From Candidatus Parcubacteria bacterium (GTDB lineage Bacteria > Patescibacteriota > Microgenomatia > UBA12405), in assembly GCA_023443725.1 (NCBI GenBank), contig JAEZTF010000015.1:1-14461 (forward strand): a stretch of DNA of 14,461 nt, written 5' to 3'. Below are positions 7,640 to 14,461 of the stretch, one piece after another; position 1 is the first letter of the stretch; every line of letters begins with the position of its first letter. The position numbers were made by a program, and so were the translations under genes. The notes under the pieces are model-generated. The model was not told the origin of the DNA. It made no database searches and saw only the letters and a list, made by a program, of their open reading frames with translations.

Positions 7640-8628
7640 ATATCCTAATACCAACATACAACGGATCTAAATGCATAGTAGAAACTATTAAAAGTATTCT
7701 TTCTCAAGATTTTACTGATTTTCGTATCATTGTTTCCGACGATGTTTCCAAAGATGATACTCTTGCAGTTATAAAAAAACTAAATGACAAAAGAATTGCT
7801 GTTTATAAAAATAAAAAGAATCTTGGCTATTCTCTTAACTTAGAAAATGCTCGAAAATTAGCTAATGCCGATATTATCTATCTTATGGGGCAAGATGATA
7901 TTATGGCCGACCATACTCTCAAAAATACTTACCAAGCTTTTATGAATCCAAAAATAGGAGCTGTCACCAGACCTTATTATTGGTTCGATAAAGATATCAA
8001 TATTCCAGTTCGTGCCAAAAAACAATTAAATCCTAAAAAAGACACTATCGTTAAAATTACCGATAATCCTCAAAAAGTTATCCGAGTTTTTGAAACTCTT
8101 GATCAGTTATCTGGTCTAGCCTACAGGAAAAAATTCATGAAATTACCTTTTCACCCAGATATATTTCCTTGTCATATTTATCCTTTTGCCGACATTTTTA
8201 AAAATCATCCAGTTATGTTTCTTAAAGACTACAATATTGCTGTTCGTATCGCCAGCAGTCAAACTAGAAGTTTATCCTCAATTTACAACAAATCTCCACT
8301 TTTAAGTTGGATAGAAATGGTTAAAAATATTTTTTCCGAAAAGAAATACCAAAAGGTTCAACAATATTTAATTAAAAATTTTATTACCAAAAATTATGTT
8401 GGACTAATTCAACTTAGAAACTATGCTAAATATAGATATTTTCTTCGAGAAATTTGGTACCTAATTAAATTCAACTATTCAAACTTGATTAATCCTGCTT
8501 TTTGGTTTTTTTCTATCGGTTGTATTATTACACCTCCGTCAATTTTAATTCCCATGGTAGATAGCTACAAAAATAAAGTTTATTCAAAGGTACTAAAAAA
8601 AATAAAATTCAATTATGAATTTAAATAA
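7627..8628 (+). CDS. GT2 family glycosyltransferase
   Basis: This 333-residue GT2 enzyme starts IDILIPTYNGS (4-14), with IIVSDDVSKDDT (34-45), KNLGYSLNLENAR (64-76) and a metal-site variant QDD at 89-91 (LMGQDD). The QDD form is common in GT2 enzymes and should be functional. The acceptor region contains FADIF (about 187-191) and an AVRIASSQTRS stretch in place of the usual catalytic-base ED, so the base is not obvious. A weakly hydrophobic C-terminal stretch at about 285-310 may be membrane-associated rather than a clear helix pair. The ATG at 7627 lies 13 nt inside the preceding gene and the end overlaps the methyltransferase by 14 nt. Sugar and acceptor unknown. Confidence 0.86.
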   Translation: MAAIDILIPTYNGSKCIVETIKSILSQDFTDFRIIVSDDVSKDDTLAVIKKLNDKRIAVYKNKKNLGYSLNLENARKLANADIIYLMGQDDIMADHTLKNTYQAFMNPKIGAVTRPYYWFDKDINIPVRAKKQLNPKKDTIVKITDNPQKVIRVFETLDQLSGLAYRKKFMKLPFHPDIFPCHIYPFADIFKNHPVMFLKDYNIAVRIASSQTRSLSSIYNKSPLLSWIEMVKNIFSEKKYQKVQQYLIKNFITKNYVGLIQLRNYAKYRYFLREIWYLIKFNYSNLINPAFWFFSIGCIITPPSILIPMVDSYKNKVYSKVLKKIKFNYEFK

Positions 8629-9235
8629 AATTAGACCAAACATTTTTTATTGGGAACTAAAAAAAATTCTTCCAAATAAGATTACCATAGTTGATGTTGG
8701 TTGTGGTCCAAATTCCATTTTAAGACTTTTCAAAAAACAAATAATAAAATCTTACGGCATTGATATTCATCAAAAATCAATAGAAATCTCTCGAAAAGAT
8801 AAAATTCATACAAATTATATTTGGGATAATGCTACAAATTTAAAAAAATATTTTAAAAATAAAAGCGTCGATGTTGTCTATTGTATTGATGTTGTTGAGC
8901 ATCTAAAAAGATCGCAATCTATTTCACTAATCAGTGACATGGAAAATATTGCCAAAAAAATGATAATTATTAGAACTACAAATGGTTTTATTCACCAAGA
9001 CACTCTTAACAAAAATACTTATCAAAAACACTTATCTGGGTTTAGCCCAAATTATTTTTCAAAAAAAGGTTATAAACTAATAGGTATAGATGGCCCATAC
9101 TTTTTAAGAGTTAATAAATCAAAAAAAATTAAACCAACAAATATATTTTTATCAGTTTTTGCAAATATGCTTAATCCTATATTCAGATATTTACCACAAT
9201 ATTCATTTAACTTTTTAGCATATAAATTTTTATGA
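8615..9235 (+). CDS. Class I SAM-dependent methyltransferase
   Basis: The 206-residue protein is a compact Rossmann-fold methyltransferase. Motif I is VDVGCGPNS at 26-34. An acidic strand-2 end is YGIDIH at 47-52. A post-motif segment, CIDVVEHL at 90-97, resembles Methyltransf_11/23 proteins. After the core come a His-containing GFIHQDTLNKNTY stretch (124-136) and HLSGFSP (139-145), seen in small-molecule or sugar methyltransferases of glycan clusters. It probably O- or N-methylates a sugar of the product or a lipid-linked intermediate (inference). A hydrophobic, aromatic C-terminus (about 176-206) could touch membrane. It overlaps the upstream GT2 by 14 nt and the epimerase gene by 4 nt. The translated sequence is ordinary in length for the family. 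Confidence 0.85.
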   Translation: MNLNKIRPNIFYWELKKILPNKITIVDVGCGPNSILRLFKKQIIKSYGIDIHQKSIEISRKDKIHTNYIWDNATNLKKYFKNKSVDVVYCIDVVEHLKRSQSISLISDMENIAKKMIIIRTTNGFIHQDTLNKNTYQKHLSGFSPNYFSKKGYKLIGIDGPYFLRVNKSKKIKPTNIFLSVFANMLNPIFRYLPQYSFNFLAYKFL

Positions 9236-10242
9236 AAAACAAATCAAAAATTTGTTTAGTTACTGGTGGAGCGGGTTTTATTGGATCACATCTTACCGAC
9301 GAGCTAATCAAATTAGGTAATAAAGTAATTGTTTTAGATAATTTAAGTGGGGGATTTATCAGAAACCTCAATCCAAAAGCCACTTTTATAAAAGGTTCTA
9401 TTAATAACCAAAAATTAATTAATTCTATTTTTGCTAAATATAAGTTTGATTATGTTTTTCATTTAGCCGCTTATGCTGCAGAAGGTTTAAGTCCTTTTAT
9501 TCGTCATTTTAATTATCAAAACAATTTAATTGGCTCTATAAATTTAATCAATGCTTCTATAAAACATCATATAAAAAAATTCATTTTTACTTCAAGTATT
9601 GCTGTTTATGGTACCAACCAAACTCCCATGGTAGAGACACTAACTCCAGAGCCGGAAGATCCATATGGTATTTCTAAATATGCTATCGAACTAGATTTAA
9701 AAGCCGCCAATAAACTGTTTGGCTTAAATTACACTATTTTTAGACCCCACAATGTCTATGGTGAACGACAAAACCATGGTGATCCATATCGTAATGTTTT
9801 AGGTATTTTTATAAATAATATTTTGCAAAACAAACCTTTGACTATCTTTGGTGATGGTAACCAACAAAGAGCCTTCACATATATCAAAGATGTTACTCCA
9901 TATATTGCCGAGTCTATCGATAATTCAAAAACAGACAATCAAATCATTAATATTGGATCAGACACTCCTTATACAGTCAATCAATTAGCCAAAGCCATAA
10001 GCGACAATTTTGATCAAAAAATTGATATTGATTATTTTCCTGCCAGGCAAGAAGTCTATCAAGCTTATTCTGATCACTCAAAAGCCAAACAAATATTCAA
10101 TATAAAAACCTTTACTGATATTAATCAGGGTATTAAAAATATGATCAAAGCAGCTCAAAAACTTGGTCCAATTCGCCCTAAGAAATTTAAAAATATTGAA
10201 ATCGAAGATAAATTACCCCCAAGTTGGGCAAAATTAAAATGA
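9232..10242 (+). CDS. NAD-dependent nucleotide-sugar epimerase/dehydratase (extended SDR, GalE-like)
   Basis: The 336 residues form a textbook extended short-chain dehydrogenase. They show TGGAGFIGSH (11-20) for NAD binding, D36 for the adenosine ribose, HLAAYAAEG (77-85), Ser121-Ser122 and the catalytic pair Y145/K149 in YGISK. The substrate half has RPHNVYGERQ (171-180), FGDGNQQRAFTYIKD (206-220) and INIGSD. It most resembles UDP-glucose or UDP-N-acetylglucosamine 4-epimerases, so it probably makes a UDP-galactose-type donor for the transferases. However, 4,6-dehydratases and related epimerases share these motifs, so I give no gene symbol. It is the only nucleotide-sugar enzyme in view, implying that other donors are made elsewhere. 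The ATGA overlap at the start and the identical ATGA at its end place it firmly in the coupled array. Confidence 0.87.
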   Translation: MKNKSKICLVTGGAGFIGSHLTDELIKLGNKVIVLDNLSGGFIRNLNPKATFIKGSINNQKLINSIFAKYKFDYVFHLAAYAAEGLSPFIRHFNYQNNLIGSINLINASIKHHIKKFIFTSSIAVYGTNQTPMVETLTPEPEDPYGISKYAIELDLKAANKLFGLNYTIFRPHNVYGERQNHGDPYRNVLGIFINNILQNKPLTIFGDGNQQRAFTYIKDVTPYIAESIDNSKTDNQIINIGSDTPYTVNQLAKAISDNFDQKIDIDYFPARQEVYQAYSDHSKAKQIFNIKTFTDINQGIKNMIKAAQKLGPIRPKKFKNIEIEDKLPPSWAKLK

Positions 10243-11192
10243 ACCGAATATCTATTGTTATCCCTGTTTACAATGCCGAGACTACTATTCTTTTAACTCT
10301 AAAAAGTCTTATTCCAGAATCTCATTTAATTAATGAAATTGTTGTTGTCGATGATGGTTCTACTGATAAATCAGTTGAAATTATTAATAATTTTTTTAAA
10401 AAAAATCTTTTAAAAATCAACAAGAAAATAATCAATCATTCAAAATCTATTGGTCTGTCCAATTCTTACAACGATGGTATCCGCCAGTCGACAGGGGATT
10501 TAATTATTACTCTCCATGCCGATATTATTCTAAAAAAGAATGCTATCGCCCTTTTAATTGCTCCATTTTCTCAAAAAAATGTTGTTGCCAGTTTTCATCA
10601 GATAATCCATCCCAAAAAAATTTGGTTAAAATATAATTTTTGGCAAAAAGTATTTTTTGACCGAAAAATAGGCTTAACTATTTCTGGTTTAGATGGTAAA
10701 TTTGATTGTTTTAGAAAGAAAGATTTATTAGCTATAAATATGTTTGACAGTAAAACCTATTTTCGTGCTGGTGAAGATCATGATATTTTTATTAAACTCA
10801 AAAAAAGAGGTCAAGTTGTCCCTACAAAAGCCACTATTATTCATATTCATAGTTTAGAAAAAAACTTTAATTATAAGAAAATTATTTATAAACAAGCTCA
10901 ATACTCAGAAGCTCAAGGAGCTAATCTAAGAAATCATGGTATTTATTCATTGGAACTATCAATTAGAACTTTTTTTAGAGAAATTTTGATTTTAAGTCTT
11001 TTAATTCCTTATTTAAGAATAGTTAGTCTTTTTCTTATCCTTTTTTATGCTTTTATTTACAATAAAAACACACTTAAACAATCTCTTAACAATCCTCAGG
11101 TCATAATTTTACCAATTATCAATATCTACTTACTCTTTGTTAGTTTGTATTTTAGTTGTCGTGGGTTTATCCTAGGCAAACAAACAATTTAA
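10239..11192 (+). CDS. GT2 family glycosyltransferase with C-terminal transmembrane helices
   Basis: I start this gene at the ATG at 10239, which overlaps the epimerase stop as ATGA and begins directly at MNRISIVIPVYN. An in-frame TTG at 10224 would only add five residues. The 317-residue product has VVVDDGSTDKS (35-45), SIGLSNSYNDG (70-80), a metal motif HAD at 93-95 and the catalytic-region GEDHD at 178-182. Two hydrophobic stretches at about 249-275 and 288-308 anchor the C-terminus. This is the shape of polysaccharide transferases that extend a lipid-linked chain. The acceptor and sugar are unknown. A T7-A8 tract at 10391-10405 lies within codons of the FFKKN region and keeps frame. The stop is 1 nt before the next ATG (TAATATG). 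Confidence 0.87.
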   Translation: MNRISIVIPVYNAETTILLTLKSLIPESHLINEIVVVDDGSTDKSVEIINNFFKKNLLKINKKIINHSKSIGLSNSYNDGIRQSTGDLIITLHADIILKKNAIALLIAPFSQKNVVASFHQIIHPKKIWLKYNFWQKVFFDRKIGLTISGLDGKFDCFRKKDLLAINMFDSKTYFRAGEDHDIFIKLKKRGQVVPTKATIIHIHSLEKNFNYKKIIYKQAQYSEAQGANLRNHGIYSLELSIRTFFREILILSLLIPYLRIVSLFLILFYAFIYNKNTLKQSLNNPQVIILPIINIYLLFVSLYFSCRGFILGKQTI

Positions 11193-11193
11193 T

Positions 11194-11739
11194 ATGAAAT
11201 TAATTTATAAAATATTTTTATTTTTTATTAAAATTCCATTTATTCTAAAAGGTGGGAAAATAGGTAAAAACAGTTTCATCAGCCCCGGTTATGATTTCTT
11301 TGGTGTTCAATTAAATGGTGTTTATATTGAAAATAACGTTTTAATTGGCCGCAATAATACTTTAAATATCGCCCAAAAAAATGGCCAGATAAAAATTAAT
11401 AATGGAACCAATATAGCTAGATCTTGTAATATCTCTGCTGCTAAAAAAATTACTATTGGTAAAAAATGTCTAATTTCCTACAACACATCTATTCTTGATC
11501 ACGATCATGTCTTAGATAAAAAGGGTATATCTCCTATAGATAGTGGCATCACCAATGGTCAAGAAATTATTATTGGTGATAATTGTTTTATCGGAGCTCA
11601 TTGTTTTATTTTAAAAGGTGTAACTTTAGGCAAACAATGTGTCGTTGGAGCCAATAGTGTTGTCAATCAATCATTTCCAGATTATTCAATCATTGCTGGT
11701 AATCCTGCCAAATTAATTAAAACCATAAAATCAAAATGA
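11194..11739 (+). CDS. Left-handed beta-helix (hexapeptide-repeat) acyltransferase
   Basis: The 181-residue protein carries imperfect hexapeptide repeats: GKIGKNSFIS (21-30), IENNVLIGRN (45-54), ITIGKKCLIS (86-95), IIIGDNCFIGAHCFILKGVTLG (126-147, in parts) and VVGANSVV (150-157). It ends with the IAGNPAKLI signature (167-175) of the NodL/Maa/WcaF-type acetyltransferases. DHDH at 102-105 probably supplies the catalytic His. The family moves an acetyl group from acetyl-CoA to a sugar hydroxyl or amine, as a trimer in the cytoplasm. The first 18 residues are hydrophobic with three Lys, so membrane contact is possible. A role in O-acetylating the glycan is likely; serine acetyltransferase is less likely given the length and context. 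The stop overlaps the next start (ATGA). Confidence 0.87.
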   Translation: MKLIYKIFLFFIKIPFILKGGKIGKNSFISPGYDFFGVQLNGVYIENNVLIGRNNTLNIAQKNGQIKINNGTNIARSCNISAAKKITIGKKCLISYNTSILDHDHVLDKKGISPIDSGITNGQEIIIGDNCFIGAHCFILKGVTLGKQCVVGANSVVNQSFPDYSIIAGNPAKLIKTIKSK

Positions 11740-13259
11740 AAATAGTTTTTGTCGCCACCGGAGTTGAAAGTTTAGCTATTGAATTTTTATCAAGTTTTTT
11801 AAAATCAAAAAATCATCAAGTCGATATTATTTTCGATCCAACTAGTTTTGCTACTGAAACAGTCAAATCACCAAAACTAGCCAAATTTTTAGACATTAAG
11901 GAAGAATTAGTTTCTCAAATTGCCCAGTTAAAACCTGATTTTATTGGTTTTTCAGTTTTTACCTTAAATTATCAACGTACTTTAAAAATTGCTCGACTTA
12001 TAAAAAAAAGATTACCCCATATCCCTATTATTTTTGGCGGTATCCATCCTACTTCAGTACCTGACATTGTTATTCAAGAAAAATGTATAGATATGGTTTG
12101 TGTTGGAGAAGGTGAATATGCTCTAGATGACCTTCTAAAACATCCAAAACTTACCAATATAAAGAATATTTGGTTCAAAAAAGATGGTCATATTATCAAA
12201 AATCCAACCAGACCTCTAATAAAAAATTTAGATAAATTACCTTTTCCTGATAAGGATGCATTTTATAAAATTTACCCAGGATTTTTCAATGACTATTACA
12301 CCATCTCTAGTCGCGGTTGTCCATTTTCTTGTACCTATTGTGGTAACAATGTTATCAACGATTTATACCAAGGTTTAGGCCCGCGTATCCGTCGTCGTAG
12401 TCCCAAAAATATAGTTGATGAATTAGTTTTAGCCAAAAAAAAATATCATCCTCAAAAAATTACTTTTGTCGATGATGTCTTTGTTCAAGATATAAAATGG
12501 TTACAAGAATTTGCTCGTCTTTACAAAAAGAAAGTTAATCTTCCATATGCCATGTTGACTCATCCTAGTTTTCTAACTTTACCAATAGCCAAGACTCTTA
12601 AAAAAAGTGGTTGTTACTTTTTACTATTTGGTATTCAAAGTGCTTCAGAAAAAACCAGACGAGAAATATTAAATCGTTTTGAAACTAATGATCAAATTAG
12701 GTTTGCTGCCAATAATTGTCACCAAGCCAACCTAAAATTTTCCATTGATCATATTTTTAATATTCCTAGCGAAGGTATTAAGGAATACCAGCAAGCCACT
12801 GAATTTTATTACAGTCTTCATCCTTCAGTTATCAATGCTTATTGGCTTCAATATTTTCCCAAAACCAAAATAATTGATATCGCACTTAAATATAAAATTC
12901 TTAAAAAAACTGATGTTATAAAAATTAATAAAGGCCTAACCAATACTACTTTTGTTATTGGTTTTGGTGGCAAAGACTCATTTAATCCTGACTTAATTTA
13001 TCGCAATATTCAGCTTTATTTCATGCTCATGCCAATTCTTCCAAATTGGCTTAATCAAAAAATAATCAAAAATAAATGGTATTTAGCTCATATTAAACCA
13101 CCACTTTTCATAAACTTTTTTGTCAAATTCATTACTATTCTAGTCAATCGTCGAGCCGATGTTTATATTGGTATTATTAAAAGTATTACCTTCTTTGCCT
13201 TTTACAGTCTCCATATTAAATTGAAATTTGTTTTTAAAAAATTATATGTCACCAATTAA
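11736..13259 (+). CDS. B12-binding-domain radical SAM protein (second of two)
   Basis: The 507 residues show a cobalamin-binding-like N-terminal domain, with GFSVFTLNY (71-79), FGGIHPTSVP (100-109) and CVGEGEYAL (122-130). A radical SAM domain follows with the canonical motif C195-PFS-C199-TY-C202 in an SSRGCPF context. Further marks are FVDDVFV (244-250), FGIQSASEKTRREILNR (298-314) and HIFNIPSEG (339-347), typical of BchE-like enzymes. The C-terminus (about 456-492) is unusually hydrophobic, with two possible membrane-embedded stretches, which would suit a lipid-linked or membrane substrate. Product chemistry is not readable from sequence; C-methylation is one option. The Cys spacing and sequence differ from the other radical SAM protein at 5205, so they are not a recent duplicate. 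The start overlaps the acyltransferase stop (ATGA), and the end overlaps the GT4 gene by 14 nt. Confidence 0.88.
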   Translation: MKIVFVATGVESLAIEFLSSFLKSKNHQVDIIFDPTSFATETVKSPKLAKFLDIKEELVSQIAQLKPDFIGFSVFTLNYQRTLKIARLIKKRLPHIPIIFGGIHPTSVPDIVIQEKCIDMVCVGEGEYALDDLLKHPKLTNIKNIWFKKDGHIIKNPTRPLIKNLDKLPFPDKDAFYKIYPGFFNDYYTISSRGCPFSCTYCGNNVINDLYQGLGPRIRRRSPKNIVDELVLAKKKYHPQKITFVDDVFVQDIKWLQEFARLYKKKVNLPYAMLTHPSFLTLPIAKTLKKSGCYFLLFGIQSASEKTRREILNRFETNDQIRFAANNCHQANLKFSIDHIFNIPSEGIKEYQQATEFYYSLHPSVINAYWLQYFPKTKIIDIALKYKILKKTDVIKINKGLTNTTFVIGFGGKDSFNPDLIYRNIQLYFMLMPILPNWLNQKIIKNKWYLAHIKPPLFINFFVKFITILVNRRADVYIGIIKSITFFAFYSLHIKLKFVFKKLYVTN

Positions 13260-14436
13260 AATTACTTTTTTATTTAATCAACTATTAAGTGACAGTATTT
13301 ATACAGGAGGAGAAATTAGAGGTAAAATAATCGCTACTAAATTTCAACAAGACAAAAACTTCTCAGTTCAAGTTATGATTCCTGAAGTTTCCAAACCTTC
13401 TTTTAAGGATTTCAAAAAATTCATTCTTGGCTATCAATCTTTTGAAAAAAACATTAATCATAATAACTTAATTTCTGCTTTTATTCTTTATATCACTAGA
13501 ACTTTTGAGTTCTTAACCAAAATATCCACCATTAAGACTGATATTATCTATGCCACCGGTGATTTCATTTGTAATATCATTCCTTCTTTTTTTCTAAAAA
13601 TTAAATATCCAAAAACAAAATTTATCGTTTGTGTCCATCATATAAATGAAAATCCTTTCAAAAGAAAATCAAATTATTTTATCGCCAGTCTAGTTTCGTA
13701 TATTTTTCAACAAACCAGTTTCTTTTTGATCAAAAAAAAGGCTGATTTAATTTTTGTCATCAACAATCAAGTTAAAGATTACTTTCTTAAAAGAAATTTT
13801 AAAACCAAAATTGTTGTTGTTGGTAATGGTCTAGAAACCCAAGATATTAAAAATAAAATAAGTTCATTGACTAAAATCAAAGCTTCAAATCACATTAGTT
13901 ATTTTGGTCGACTTTCACCAACAAAAGGCACTATGGATTTTCCTATTATTCTAAGTAATATTCTCAAAAAAATTCCCAATACTCATCTTGATTTAGTCGG
14001 TATCGCTCTTCCTGAAATGAAAAAACCTTTAATTGAAAAATTTCACAAATATCATTGTGATGGCCATTACACCATTCATGGTTTTGTTAAAGACCAAACT
14101 GATGTTTTTAAAATAATTCTTCAATCGAAAGTAATCATCTTTCCATCTTATGAAGAGGGTTGGGCTATTTCTCTTTTTGAATCAATTATGACCAAAAGAC
14201 CTGTAATTACTTATCGTCTGCCTGTATTTTTGGAAATTTTTAAAAATAAATTAATCACAGTTCCAATTGGTAATACTAAACTAATGTCCCAAAAAGCTAT
14301 TAGTTTAATTAAAGATTATTCCAAGCCATCAACAACAAAATACATTAAAGATTGTTATCAAATTGCTCAAAAGTATGATTGGAATAATGTTTTTGATCAT
14401 GAAAAAAAATCAATTATTAACTTGATTAATCAATGA
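13246..14436 (+). CDS. GT4 family (GT-B fold) glycosyltransferase
   Basis: I start at ATG 13246 (396 aa, 14-nt overlap); an in-frame TTG at 13228 would add six residues and lengthen the overlap to 32 nt, for no gain. The N-terminal half has IKITFLFNQ (4-12), a YTGGEIRG glycine loop near 19-26, FIVCVHHIN (126-134) and ADLIFVINN (166-174). The donor half begins ISYFGRLSPTKG (217-228) and carries YEEGWAISLFES, in which E304...E312 is an intact EX7E motif, unlike the other GT4 gene here. Retaining transfer from a nucleotide sugar in the cytoplasm is expected. No membrane helix is certain, though a hydrophobic stretch near 145-162 may bind membrane. The end overlaps a further start codon at 14433. 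Sugar and acceptor unknown. Confidence 0.88.
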   Translation: MSPIKITFLFNQLLSDSIYTGGEIRGKIIATKFQQDKNFSVQVMIPEVSKPSFKDFKKFILGYQSFEKNINHNNLISAFILYITRTFEFLTKISTIKTDIIYATGDFICNIIPSFFLKIKYPKTKFIVCVHHINENPFKRKSNYFIASLVSYIFQQTSFFLIKKKADLIFVINNQVKDYFLKRNFKTKIVVVGNGLETQDIKNKISSLTKIKASNHISYFGRLSPTKGTMDFPIILSNILKKIPNTHLDLVGIALPEMKKPLIEKFHKYHCDGHYTIHGFVKDQTDVFKIILQSKVIIFPSYEEGWAISLFESIMTKRPVITYRLPVFLEIFKNKLITVPIGNTKLMSQKAISLIKDYSKPSTTKYIKDCYQIAQKYDWNNVFDHEKKSIINLINQ

Positions 14437-14461
14437 AACAGGTCAATTCAAAATATTACAA
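14433..14461 (+). CDS. Start of a further gene, cut by the right window edge
   Basis: An ATG at 14433 overlaps the preceding TGA as ATGA, the arrangement at half of the junctions in this locus, and the frame stays open to the edge (MKQVNSKYY and two further bases). Nine codons are too few to name a family. I infer that the operon continues to the right. Confidence 0.55.

Noticed and set aside
10224..10226. TTG start for the GT2 gene following the epimerase
   Set aside because: The ATG at 10239 forms the usual ATGA overlap and begins exactly at the first GT2 strand; the extra five residues add nothing.
13228..13230. TTG start for the last GT4 gene
   Set aside because: The ATG at 13246 starts at the first conserved strand and gives a 14-nt overlap like others in the locus.
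13306..13310. GGAGG string resembling a ribosome binding site
   Set aside because: It is inside the GT4 gene (coding Gly-Gly-Glu) and has no start codon at a suitable distance.
1547..14436. TGA recoded as glycine, as in some CPR lineages
   Set aside because: No long frame contains an internal TGA, while TGA ends seven genes precisely at a new in-family start; glycines are coded by GGN.
1..14461. CRISPR arrays, tRNA genes, insertion sequences or prophage attachment sites
   Set aside because: Coding sequence fills the window with gaps of at most 1 nt, and I saw no spaced direct repeats, cloverleaf or transposase motif.

Overview
The window is a strongly AT-rich, gene-saturated stretch of a bacterial surface-glycan biosynthesis locus. 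All genes lie on the + strand. The standard bacterial code (TGA as stop) fits every frame. The AT-rich composition, extreme gene packing, lack of visible Shine-Dalgarno sequences and the character of the first protein (a PMT/ArnT-like membrane glycosyltransferase with an 'NPDE...GYNAY' and 'GDYKPGGY' N-terminus) suggest a Candidate Phyla Radiation bacterium. From memory of similar proteins I favour Microgenomates (OP11). This is an inference from style; there is no rRNA or other marker here. In-frame TGA stops argue against Gracilibacteria/Absconditabacteria, where TGA is glycine.

Layout: (i) 2-1549, 3' part of a polytopic GT-C (PMT/GT39-like) transferase cut by the left edge; (ii) 1546-5212, four soluble or membrane-tethered glycosyltransferases: WaaE-like GT2, GT4, dolichol-phosphate-mannose-synthase-like GT2, and a GT2 with C-terminal membrane segments; (iii) 5205-6626, a first B12-binding radical SAM enzyme; (iv) 6623-8628, two more GT2 enzymes; (v) 8615-10242, a class I SAM methyltransferase and an NAD-dependent sugar epimerase; (vi) 10239-11739, a GT2 with C-terminal membrane helices and a left-handed beta-helix acyltransferase; (vii) 11736-14436, a second B12-binding radical SAM enzyme and a GT4; (viii) a gene starting at 14433 that runs off the right edge. 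No gap between genes exceeds 1 nt, so no stretch lacks a gene, and I see no promoter, terminator, RNA gene, mobile element or CRISPR array.

How the genes may work together: nine glycosyltransferases imply a long, heterogeneous oligosaccharide built largely at the inner face of the membrane. The epimerase would supply a nucleotide sugar, the DPM1-like enzyme a polyprenyl-phosphate-linked sugar, and the GT-C protein would use such a lipid-linked donor on the outer face. The acyltransferase, the methyltransferase and the two cobalamin-type radical SAM enzymes look like decorating enzymes, which is the most unusual part of the locus. No flippase, polymerase or ligase is in view. All 14 junctions either overlap (4, 8, 11, 13 or 14 nt with my chosen starts) or are 1 nt apart, which points to one transcript read with translational coupling.
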